Origin: Cotesia glomerata
Taxonomy: Eukaryota; Arthropoda; Insecta; Hymenoptera; Braconidae
NCBI RefSeq assembly: GCF_020080835.1
Contig: NC_058159.1
Coordinates: forward strand, 31,471,525 to 31,535,524
Reading direction: 5' to 3'
Length of the DNA: 64,000 nt
Shown here: one piece after another, positions 24,101-33,228 of the stretch
How positions within the stretch are numbered: the first letter of the stretch is position 1
How the letters are laid out: each line of letters opens with the position of its first letter
The notes under the pieces: generated by a model
What the model saw: the letters and a program-made list of their open reading frames with translations, nothing else
What the model was told of the DNA's origin: nothing
The model's database searches: none
Program-made: the position numbers and the translations under genes

Positions 24101-25216
24101 GCGTAGGTATCGATTCACACGCACTACAGCCAGATTGGGACTTTGTACTTTGCTTGTTTTAAAAAAAAAAATTACATTCAATAAATAAACTGCATAAAAC
24201 CCATATAAAGGTGTCTTAAATTTTTTTAACAAGTAAATCTATTTTTCTATCGTTACTATTGTGTATTGAGTTTTAAATTAAAAAGCCGTGGATAAATTTT
24301 CCAAGTAATATAACATAAAAATATTGAATATTTTTATTACTGTGACTAAGCTTAAACGTACATATCCACGGCAATGATAAGGTATACAATAAACATTCAC
24401 CGGAAGTTAATTATTATGTTTAGATAAGGAATTACGATGATTTAACAGTGTTACAATTATTAATCAAGTAAAATAAATTTTTTTCAATTAAATTTTAGCG
24501 TATAAATGAAATTATTTATAACTATTGTGACATTTGTAAAGATTTTCAATTGACATATGGTTTTTTTGAATATCAATTATTCAAATTTGTACATATTACA
24601 CAAATATTAGCTTAGTCTTGATTATTGAATATTAAATTATGCAGATATTAAAATCAACTGAGGCGAATTATACGAAAAAATTTATAAAATTAATATTTAA
24701 GAAAAAAATATTTCAACCGGTGAATGAACATTGTTAAAATTTATATAATCTTATCTAATAACAATATAAATTATTTTTTTATTTACTTTCTTTGTTATCT
24801 CTAATTGCAAACTGGCTCTTAAACTAACAGAGCAACGATGCATTTATCTAATAAGTATTAAAACATTTTTTTAAATTTATCTTTCTTAGCAATAAAATAT
24901 TACATAAATAATTATGTAAAAAATATATTTTTTCCAATAGCTGGAATTGAACTTGTCTGTAAGTTTGTATCAGTATTCACACTTGATTTAATTTCACTCG
25001 AGTCTGTATTTTATTATCGGTCATGACCTCCTTGAGATGAACAGGAAATGCGGTTTTTTTTTTTTTTTTTTTTTTTAAATGCCACACTGAGAGAAGCAAA
25101 AGGGTCGAGAAGAAATGTTAGAGTGTGATATTGATTTTCGGATAAAAAAGTCTCGTCTGCTAATGAAACAACGATAATGTCTCAATGTCTAGATTTACGC
25201 TTTTAAATATTATATA

Positions 25217-25247
<31 letters not shown>

Positions 25248-27615
25248 CTATTAATAAAACAATAATCACTCTAATTGATACTTAAATATTAATTTATTCA
25301 ACAAGTGTTAATTATTATGAATGTAAATACGAAATTTAACCAGCTGATAAAACTTATTTCTGAATGAATTCAATTAAAAGATAATTATTAATAACAATAT
25401 TAAGATTCAATAAAAAAAAAATGTTCTTATTGATTGAATTTAAGTTATTTAAATAATAAAATTATATTTAAAATAATGAATGGAGGAAAAATGGCAAAGT
25501 AATACGAATATTAAAATATAAGTAATAATGTTATAAAGATATGTGCAACTTGGGTAAACATATTTGCCCACGCAACGGTGAGGAAGATCGTTGTAGCGTT
25601 ATCGCCAGGTCGCTCCGGAAATATGTTTATTATTAGCATTAAAAAAGAGTGAGATTGGTATAATAATAAATGAGAAATGAGAGACAGAGCGACCGACCTA
25701 AACCATCAAAAACCCAGCTCAAAACTCAAATAGTAATAATAGTAATAATAATTGTGAAAATTAATAATAACAATAATGAAATAAAGAGGGGAGTTGGCTA
25801 ACTTTGCTGATATATATACATAACATGTTAATGCACGTAAGAAAAGATATTGGTTATAATTAGCCGTCCTTGCTTGTCGGCTGACCCAACACCCGCCTTC
25901 ATTCATAGAACTCTACTAATAAAATTATATATACATATAACACGTACAACAGCGTGATAGTCACTCTGGTTATTTTATTTTTCAGATATTTAGTTACTTA
26001 CTACTATTTTGCGCATCTTTAAGCGTTTGCGCGCGTGTCTACCGACCTAACATTCGCGGATCGAAGAGGAGAGACCCAGTTTACGGCGGCCGACTTTTTT
26101 CCTTTTCTTTTTCTTATATTTTTTTCTATATATTTTTTCATTACGATTCCGAGCACAGTCTACTATACGTCGCAATGCCTATCAAATACAAAAAGTCATT
26201 TATTTTTTATTCATTTTAATATTAAAGTCCTTGAATTTATTATTAATTATTGTTATTATTTACCTACCCTACTCTACTACGCTCTTCAATGACAGCTAAT
26301 TTATACAATTACTAATGTTTTTTTCAGCATGAAACAGTATTGTAGGTATAAAATATCAAGCCCGCCTGAGTTTAATTAAGGTAAAAGCACTCGGTGCGAT
26401 GGAAAATTTTTCGTTATCACTTGCGAGCACGAACGTACGTGACCGCGGACCTGGTCCACAATTCCCTCAAAGTTTTTGAAAGACACAACACTAAACTTAA
26501 AAATATATTACAAAAGGTTACATTTCATTTACATACTTAATGATAATTCTGATTAAACATCGAGCGTTTCATTTCAATTTTAAAATAGTGTAGAATAAAT
26601 TATCTCATTGATATGTCGCATGAAAGATTCTCCCGAAATTAACGATAATCAAGCATACGAATGAGATTAAACGGATGTAGAGGTAGTCAGGTTGTCGTCA
26701 TCGTCCACGAGATATGTCTCTCGGTTTTAATATCACGCATATTCTCTATTTTTTGCGCAATTGCGAATTCTTGTGAGCTATTATTGGCACGAAGCTTATC
26801 AATGAATTGTTCGCTAATATTTTAATAGAAATATCAATTATTTAAACTAAAAAAACAATTAATTTGAATCAAGAAAATAATTTTGATGAAATTTTTTTAC
26901 TCAAATTGAGAAGACGAAATTCTTCAAAATAATTTACTTTATTCAAATTAATTTTTTTTTTTTTGTGTGTACTAATATTAATTATTGAATTATTTTTCAG
27001 CAGAACAAACTAAAAATTCCTTCGTAGCTAATGCTGTATTACGGCATTGACATATTACACGTTAAATCTAACAAAACGGCAACAATAGCAATAGCTAGTT
27101 GTCCTATCATGCCAGCATGTTAATATATAATGTAATAGATATATGTATATCTACTTGATATTCGTATGTGTAAGTAGTGTGTTGGGGGCCATGGCACTTT
27201 TGTTAAACACATATTGTATATATATCTACAATTTCCAGAGTATGTAGTCTGCATGCGGGCGTACAAGTACAAGTACATATACATAATACTTCTCTTCTCA
27301 TCTCGCACGCTCGCGTTACTTTTTTAATTTTCCTCAATCGTGACGTCACGTCCCCTTCCTTCCGCTTTTGCTCTCATAGTCCGGATGTGAGATTAACTTG
27401 ACAAGCGGGGAACCGTTTTGTCCGAGAACAACTCGATATATATCTATCTATGTCTACATATATGGATATGTCACTTTTTTATGTACCATTATCATATGCG
27501 TTATGAATGAACAGCAATAGATCACGCGTATCTTATTATTTATTTATGAGCTGAGAATTCATTCAAGAAACCGCTTTTCTCTTTTAATTTGATGCCAAAT
27601 TTGCCTGTTGAAATA

Positions 27616-27654
<39 letters not shown>

Positions 27655-30600
27655 CTAGCAATCTTGCAGTCACTATGTGACTTGTGAACTATAAATAAAT
27701 AAAATTTTGCTCTATTAAATAATTAATTTTGTTAAATTGCACTGTACTTTCTTTAATATTGACATTTTTAAAAATATAAACTCGTCTTGATGTTATACTC
27801 ATCAAGAGCTTTAATTTGAGTACCCACATGCATTTTTGATATATTTTTCATATATACATATATATAATATATATTTTAAAGATATAAACTCATTCCGATG
27901 TTACACTAATCAAGAGGTTTCATTTGAGTACCCACATGCATTTTTTATATATTTTTCATATATACATATATATATATAATATATATAAATATATAAAATA
28001 TATGAAAAATTTATGTGGGTACTCAAATGAAAGGTCTTGAAGAGTGTAACATCGGGATGAGCTTATATCTTTAAAAATGTCAATAGTTTACGAGATACAA
28101 GGTCATTTCTTAATTATGTATCTAAAAATAGAGTATTTTCAAATCCAGCCTAAATACTTATCATCGTAAATTAACTATTAGTCGAGACTTTTCCAATTAT
28201 ACCAAATTTAACCATAAAAACCCATTTTATCATATAAATACACACAAAATTTTACTTATTCTCTTAATATTATAGATAATTGGTTTAAAAAGCTTACTCA
28301 TTTCAAACTACTCACGGATTCTATTATAACTATTGAATGTGAGTATAAAACTCGGAATCTGGATTTGACTGTTAACTTTCAGCTTTTTAGAACTTAATAT
28401 TTTCTCTGTACTTGACGTGGAGGATTATTGAAAAACGTTATTTCTTAGCGTTCAACCACTCACATTCTATTATTCTTTTTTGCGCTGAAAGCTTATGCTG
28501 GTACATATAAAATCTATCAACCAGCCATTGATATATAATACATGTATACTATAAAAAAAAATAGGCAGACTTTAAAAGGTATTCACCGATAAATATCAAT
28601 ATAAAGGTCAAAGGTTGTTGTTTAACCTTTATTTTTACTCTATTCAAGGGATTTTATTTATAAAGATTAAAATGACACATCAGAGTTAAGTCTGAAGTCA
28701 TTAAATAAAGACTCACTGAAGTGTAATTTAAAAAATGTGTTATTTTGTGTGAAAGACCAGACATTTAAAATTGGAGTTTAAATTACGAGGGTGAGCCCCT
28801 GTTAAGTAGTATATGGGAATACCAGCAGTAGCAGCATCATGATGATGATCATCATCATCATCATCAACATCAGCAAATTCTGAGAATAAGAGAGAGAGTT
28901 GTGAATCAATGATGACTAGAAAGGGTACCGCAACTGTACCACGGGTTGTTGTACATTATTTAATTTTATATTATATCGTGTGTACGTATTTAGGCATGTA
29001 TGTTTGTACGGAGTGTTGTATAAGTGCCAGTCGGGCGGATGTCCGCGGATCATTTGACCGGAAACGCCGGAAACTGAAGGTCCACGCATCTGGGTAATTG
29101 AACGGGTTCCGTCAACGTCGCCGGCAACAATCGCTTACCAATCTCTCTCACACCACATCCTTATCCTTTTATTTATTAGAAGGAATTTTTTATCCATTTA
29201 ATAAGCAACATTCATACTTTTTAAGCGGAAAATTTTAAAAATAAATAATTAAATTAATAAAAAATTATTCCTCTAATCAGGTTTAAATTCTTCTATAATT
29301 AATTAAAAATCAGGATGTTGTAGACCAAATTAATGTTATGTTTTTTTAAATAAAAAATGAACTTTAGACAATAAATAATTAATTTAATATTATAGAAATT
29401 AATTTTAGATTATAGATTATTAATTTTAAGATTGGAAAATTGATTTTAAATAATAAAAAACATAACATCAATTTGGTCTATAACATCCTGATTTTTAATT
29501 AATTAATAAAAAATATTTAACATGAGTGGTAATTTAAACGATTGTTTTTTTTTTTTTTTTTTTTACATACCTCAATTTAAATTAACGACAAAGACAAATA
29601 TGTGCATTAATTGGTAGACAAAATCATCAATGAATTACTCAGCCACAAGACTCAATGTTTATTTATAAAATATATATAGATATTGCGAGCGATAACGAAA
29701 GTTTAAATTGCACGAGTATTTAAACGTGCGTTCTGTTCTATTCACCGTAGACGTACTTATTATTATAATTATCCAGCCGTCTGTTTACTAAAACAGGAAT
29801 CCTGATTATTATAACTCCATCAATAAATAATAAATAATAAAAAGTGATGAGAAAATTAATCTTTAATGAACAGAGTAGAGTTGAGATGATAATACCTTCA
29901 GTGTTGTATATTATATTAATAATTTAAAATTAAAAATTACCCGGTCTTAAATCATGATTAAACGTATAAATCAATAGATTATAGTTCATTGATGCATGAC
30001 CTATAAGCCAACTTGAATTCCACGATGTACATATATTAATATTATATTTAATGATGTTGATGCTGATGATAATGATCGAATGCTGGGTAATAGCCAGTAA
30101 AAATAATAATAAGCCCGGTGAACAGTTGAATGAACTTATTCGGGTTGTTTAATTCGAGTTTAAATTGATAATACTGTCAATGAACGAAACGCAGCGTAAA
30201 AAGTATATATATATACATTTTTTTATCTTATCCATTCATGTGATTCGTTGCTTTAGTTTAAAATATTTTATAGCTGGAATTTTCAAATCGATATTTAATT
30301 TTTTTGTTTATATTTATAGTTTATAGATAGACCTACAATAAAATAAATTTTATTGTATCGATTTTTGTGACGGGGTGACAGCGGTAGTGGTGGTAATGGT
30401 GCTCAAGTGTATTATATGTACGTACTTGAAATTTGGGGATGTAATTGGATTAAGAAAAACGTTGGGGTCAAGTACGTATTGAACAATGGTGTAATAAAAA
30501 TAAAAATAAAGTTAGATTGTCTGTGACGTATCTACAGAGAAAAAAAATGTTCTTGAATTAAGTATATATTTTTAAAGAGCTCAATATTCTTGGCTTGAGT

Positions 30601-31374
30601 AGAAAAATTCTTGATTTAAGAAAATTTTACTTAATTCAAGAATTATTCAATTTGTTTTGATTCAAGACAATTACCCTCTTGAAAATTATATTCTTGGTTC
30701 AAGAATTTTTCTCTTTAATCAAGTTAATTTTTTTTTCTGTGTAGGTTAGGCTGTAATTTCTTATATGGGAGTAAAAAATAATTTGTTATAATATAAATAA
30801 AAAAATAATGATAATATGATATGTACCTGTTACCGAAGCGCTCTCTCCAAAATTCAGCGGCGTCAGACTTGGTAATGCGAAACTGATCACCCGCGAAGAC
30901 GCCGTTGGGGAAGATGGCCTTCAATTCAGAGAGCATGTGACTGAATACGAGACTGAGTTTTGTTAAATTTCTACGATAATGAGATGTCTCGTCAAACATT
31001 TTTTCCTTGCCTTCTTTGAATAACTTGATAGCCTGTTTACACTTTCGCATAAGATTATTTATGAATACACAAAAATGTTCATTGCTGTGCAAAACGGACA
31101 TACGATCCTCGTATTTACTGTAAATTAATCTCAAGCGCTGATAGGTATCTGGAAGGATATCAAGGATAAATGGTGGTGAGTTTTTTAAGTTCATTCGCTG
31201 ATGCTGACACAATTTAACAACTTTGTCCATAAGTTTCCATGTTTTGTCGAGCATACGTTTATCTGTTGATAATTTTGGTGGAGTCATTGCGTCGGTAAAC
31301 CGTCCTTGGAGTTTTTGAAGTATCGAACTTATGTGGGCAGCACGACTACTTCGGCTGCTGTGACCCGACGACAT
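15183..31374 (-). CDS. Cbl: Cbl E3 ubiquitin ligase, long form
   Basis: Exons 30827-31374, 20653-20799, 20311-20583, 19607-19826, 19038-19202, 16451-16724 and 15183-15724 join in frame to 722 residues. The TKB domain has the four-helix bundle (DKTWKLMDKVVKLCQ, SPPFILDILPDTYQ, RRNLTKLSLVFSHMLSELK), EF-hand part (NDYISNFEFDVFTR) and SH2 part (GSYVFRLSCTRLGQWAIGYV). Linker tyrosines are Y355 and Y358. The RING has C368, C371, C383, H385, C388, C391, C403, C406 and the E2-contact W395. The tail has SH3-binding PVPPRR and PLPPRR motifs, an acidic stretch (DDSDEEED) and a C-terminal UBA (SRLTALGFAQDAVIRALGIS). Cbl ubiquitinates activated receptor tyrosine kinases such as EGFR. Intron 1 is 10,027 bp and hosts a GPx gene on the other strand. 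A short form is also possible (separate entry). Confidence 0.95.
15791..16396 (+). mobile_element. Non-autonomous Helitron-like element, copy 2
   Basis: Begins A|TCTAGGTACATAATTAAGAA and ends in the hairpin AGTCAC-ATA-GTGACT, then GTAAGGTTG, CTAG (16393-16396) and T. Two tandem palindromic modules make up the body. Inserted in the last Cbl coding intron. Confidence 0.75.
16725..19025. other. Cbl intron 5 (2.3 kb)
   Basis: AT-rich, with no coding exon supported on either strand. Open frames at 18075-18275 and 18589-18861 are low-complexity. If the intron is retained, translation stops at 19026 (see the short Cbl form). Confidence 0.5.
19026..19202 (-). CDS. Cbl: Alternative 3' end of Cbl exon 5: short form without tail and UBA
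   Basis: Exon 5 completes the RING (DSEGQGCPFCRAEIKG) and reads on to DLDPDTE. There the bases GAG are followed by GTATCC, a weak 5' splice site used by the long form. If it is not used, the frame continues VSD and ends at TAG (19026-19028), giving 454 residues with the TKB, linker and RING only. Drosophila has a short Cbl of similar layout, lacking the proline-rich tail. Use of this stop is inferred from the sequence and that precedent. Confidence 0.55.
   Translation of the reverse strand, partial: DSEGQGCPFCRAEIKGTEQIVVDPFDPRRTHRPGAQSASVSNASTPTRDLDPDTEVSD
19866..20256. repeat. Complete fold-back MITE-like element, family B
   Basis: Left end ATGACATTTAAGTTAG, right end CTAACTTTAATGTCAT; the two arms of about 190 bp are complementary for most of their length (ACAATTTTTTAATTTTATTT left, TTGTTAAAAAAATTTTTTT right; centre AATATCTGCTAAATTAAT and its mirror). 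391 bp, in Cbl intron 3. The best full-length copy in the window. Confidence 0.75.
21092..21254. repeat. Fold-back element, family B, CTGAAGTCAGC end type
   Basis: Left end TACTGAAGTCAGCTGACAGC, right end TAACTTCAGTGTA. Shorter than related copies; the right arm may be eroded. Confidence 0.55.
21273..21467. repeat. Fold-back element, family B, AAGTTAGC end type
   Basis: Left end ATAAAGTTAGCAGATATT, right end TGACAGCTAACTTTAATGTC, with GACATGTAGAAATTTT and CGCAATTTTTTAAAAAT in the body. Confidence 0.65.
21840..22018 (+). promoter_or_regulatory. Promoter and untranslated first exon of the nested GPx gene
   Basis: A less AT-rich island inside Cbl intron 1 contains TCAGTCGTAGTCAGTTGCTC and GTTCATTCAGTCGG, which fit insect initiator motifs (TCAGT). 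It is followed by TGCTGTAG|GTAAGA, a strong donor at 22019. The matching acceptor is TTTAAATAG at 23029, two bases before the GPx ATG. A 5'UTR intron of about 1.0 kb (22019-23029) is therefore inferred. Transcript data would settle the start. Confidence 0.55.
22662..22853. repeat. Fold-back element, family B, CTGAAGTCAGC end type
   Basis: Left end ATGATACTGAAGTCAGCTGA, right end TCTGTCAATTTCAGTGTCAT, 192 bp, in the inferred GPx 5'UTR intron. A partial AAGTTA-type copy lies upstream at about 22355-22460. Confidence 0.65.
23032..23760 (+). CDS. Phospholipid-hydroperoxide glutathione peroxidase, Cys type (GPx4-like)
   Basis: Exons 23032-23120, 23208-23317, 23398-23489 and 23545-23760 join in frame to 168 residues. 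The catalytic block is LLIVNVASKCGLTATNYKEL, with cysteine C45 (codon TGT) where vertebrate GPx4 has selenocysteine. The rest of the tetrad is present: Q81 in FPCNQFNGQEPG, and W134 and N135 in FIKWNFTKF. There is no oligomerisation loop, as in GPx4-type monomers that reduce lipid hydroperoxides, usually with thioredoxin in insects. No signal or mitochondrial leader is seen in the exons found, so the cytosol is likely. The whole gene lies inside the first intron of Cbl on the opposite strand. All introns are short and GT-AG. Confidence 0.95.
26850..26965. repeat. Inverted-repeat element, family C (partial)
   Basis: Left part CAATTAATTTGAATCAAG and right part TTTATTCAAATTAATTTTTT mirror each other. 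Shorter and less regular than the copies at 30535 and 38989. Confidence 0.45.
27341..27348. promoter_or_regulatory. Perfect CRE palindrome TGACGTCA
   Basis: TGACGTCA sits inside the longer palindrome CGTGACGTCACG (27339-27350), in an unusually GC-rich patch of Cbl intron 1. This is the consensus site for CREB/ATF dimers. Function is not shown. Confidence 0.45.
27655..28276 (-). mobile_element. Non-autonomous Helitron-like element, copy 3
   Basis: Read on the minus strand it begins A|TCTATAATATTAAGAGAATA and ends with AGTCAC-ATA-GTGACT, GCAAGATTG, CTAG and T. It carries two module arms with TATATACATATATATA cores. A (TAA)n microsatellite directly abuts its 3' end (27624-27654). In Cbl intron 1. 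Confidence 0.75.
28277..30534. other. Cbl intron 1, upstream part
   Basis: No supported coding exon. It includes a CAT/ATG trinucleotide tract (28838-28866), a GC-richer island at about 29025-29135 ending near a possible donor CATCTGG|GTAATT, and a 210-bp fold-back element (29297-29506). Confidence 0.45.
29297..29506. repeat. Fold-back MITE-like element, family F
   Basis: Long terminal inverted repeats of about 41 bp with two mismatches: left arm contains ATCAGGATGTTGTAGACCAA and ATTAATGTTATG, right arm CATAACATCAATTTGGTCTA and TAACATCCTGAT. The centre is AT-rich. Only one copy is seen in the window. Confidence 0.7.
30535..30744. repeat. Inverted-repeat element, family C
   Basis: Left end ACAGAGAAAAAAAATG, right end TTAATTTTTTTTTCTGTGTA. 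The inside carries several short palindromes of the CTTGAATCAAG type (TTCTTGAATTAAG, TTAATTCAAGAATT, CTTGGTTCAAGAA). It lies just inside the intron next to Cbl exon 1. Confidence 0.6.
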
Positions 31375-33228
31375 CTTGATGCTGCTTCAGCCACTTCAGC
31401 CTCTGTTTCTGGTTCTCCTTCTGAGACTGTTAGTGATTTATTTATCACGATGATGATGATGATGATAATTTTTATTTTTATAATTATAATATACACAACA
31501 TTTTTAACATTTATATTATCTACCTAACAAATAAATATCCTATATTACTTCCGGTAGTAATTATTATTATTATTATTATTATTTTATCTGTAATTTTATC
31601 ACCATAGCGTTTTAAAATCCCCGTTAGTGTGTGAGTTGTCATGTGTATATTGTGTATTGTCACCACCGATTGATGATGCGATGCTAACTCACCACCACAA
31701 CACCACCACCATTAACACTATATTATTTTTTAAAATATTTATTAAACAACTGTTCACTTATTTTATTTAATATTTATACTAATATATTTATTATGTCACA
31801 TCACCGCGTTTTAATAAATACATTTTTAATAATTATTATTTAACAATATTTTATTTATTGTTTGACGTTCTCACGAGGTGTTATACGTGAGTTGTCTTGG
31901 TTTAGTTAGATCATTCATTATTGCATTCTGTTTCTAAACTGACGATTGTCGCGATCATCACGACATTCTAGTGAACTGAATGTGGCCGATATTTACATTC
32001 GAGATAAAAAAAAAATGAAGAGATTTTATTTTATCTCGCCGAATCGAATTTCGAGTATCGATTGTACTTCAATCAAACTTTTTTTACCTAGAGCGCGCTG
32101 CATACTTTGGATCTTTTTTGTAATGGCGGCCATGTTTCTACTTTCCCGCGAACTTTATTAATATTTCAACTTCTCAAGGTAAGAATACTTTTTAAAAATT
32201 TATAACCTCAATTATTATAATACTAAAGTCAGCTAACAACTGTTAATTTTTTAAATTACAATAATAAAAATGCTTTTAAAAATTTACACTAATAATAATT
32301 AAATTAGCCGATATTTTATAAATTTTTTAACAATTAAATTATGTCAAAGAAAATGAGAAAAAAAATTTACATTTAGAAAATTAAATAAATAAAAAATGCA
32401 ATTTTTTAGAAATAATTTTTCGGAGAAAATTTATTTATTAAATAAAATTAAAAAATTATCAAGTGAATGCTAACTTTAATGTCATTTAATTTCTACATGT
32501 GGAAATTTTTTTTCTTAATTATTTAATTGCTATAAAATTATTAAAAAAGTTTCTAATGTCTTTCAACTGCAGTGTCATCAATTATTATGTAAATATTTTT
32601 TTTAAATTGAGTATTTATTCTTTTCTCATAACATTTATTACAGCTTTCATATAATTAAAATAAGCTTAAAATTACAACCATAATTACTTATCACAAAAAT
32701 AATAAATAAACATAAATTACGTTAACTTATTTATTAAGTACTGTTTAAAAGAAAATAACGAAAAATTCAATATTATATTTTTTCAAGTGTAACATTTTCA
32801 TATAATATAAATTTAAATAAATTATTTATCGTTTGTTTTCTAAAAAAATACGTGATTAAAAGATAAATATTTGACAGAATTGAGCATACAAGGCAAGTGA
32901 TTTATAAAATTAATAATTAACAATGATTTAATAATAATAAATAAAATGAAAACACTATAATGGCATTTAATTGTAGCTGTGCGTACTTTCAGTCAATAAA
33001 ATTATAAAATGAATGATAAATAACTACATTGATTATTCCAACAATGATAACAACTTTTTCATTTACGATAGCCTTTAACTACTACTATTATTATCATTAT
33101 TATTATTATTAATATTAATATAATCTAATTTATCAACTATCTAATAGTATACTGAATAACAATAAAATTTATTTAGTTGGCTAGCTTTAAATTAGATAAA
33201 TCGAGTTTATAATATTCGATGTATGTCG
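31375..33228. other. Upstream region of Cbl and downstream of glycerol kinase
   Basis: Both genes are on the minus strand. 31375-31980 is probably Cbl 5'UTR and promoter, with ATG/CAT and TTA microsatellites (31448-31466, 31561-31583) and CACC-rich sequence. A promoter-like patch with AATGGCGGCCATG is at about 32120-32132. A nested pair of fold-back elements fills 32218-32575. Confidence 0.5.
32218..32575. repeat. Nested fold-back elements: AAGTTAGC type inserted into CTGAAGTCAGC type
   Basis: The outer element starts TACTAAAGTCAGCTAACAAC and ends CAACTGCAGTGTCAT. It is interrupted from about 32293 to 32485 by an element with ends AAATTAGCCGATATTTT and GCTAACTTTAATGTCAT. Removing the inner part leaves an outer sequence collinear with the copy at 22662-22853. 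Confidence 0.6.

Larger units (their letters stand above)
23761..27654. other. Cbl intron 1, middle part
   Basis: About 3.9 kb without a supported exon. It holds the GPx 3'UTR, long T and A runs (25056-25076, 25217-25239), a CG-containing island at about 26015-26100 and 26390-26460, a C-family repeat near 26850-26965, and a second island at 27295-27440 with a CRE palindrome. The islands could be enhancers or untranslated exons. Confidence 0.45.

Noticed and set aside
25706..29097. Several short frames in Cbl intron 1
   Set aside because: Short, no recognisable domain; the GC-richer stretches are reported as islands only.
31946..32161. 71-residue frame upstream of Cbl
   Set aside because: No start context or homology; in a promoter-like region.
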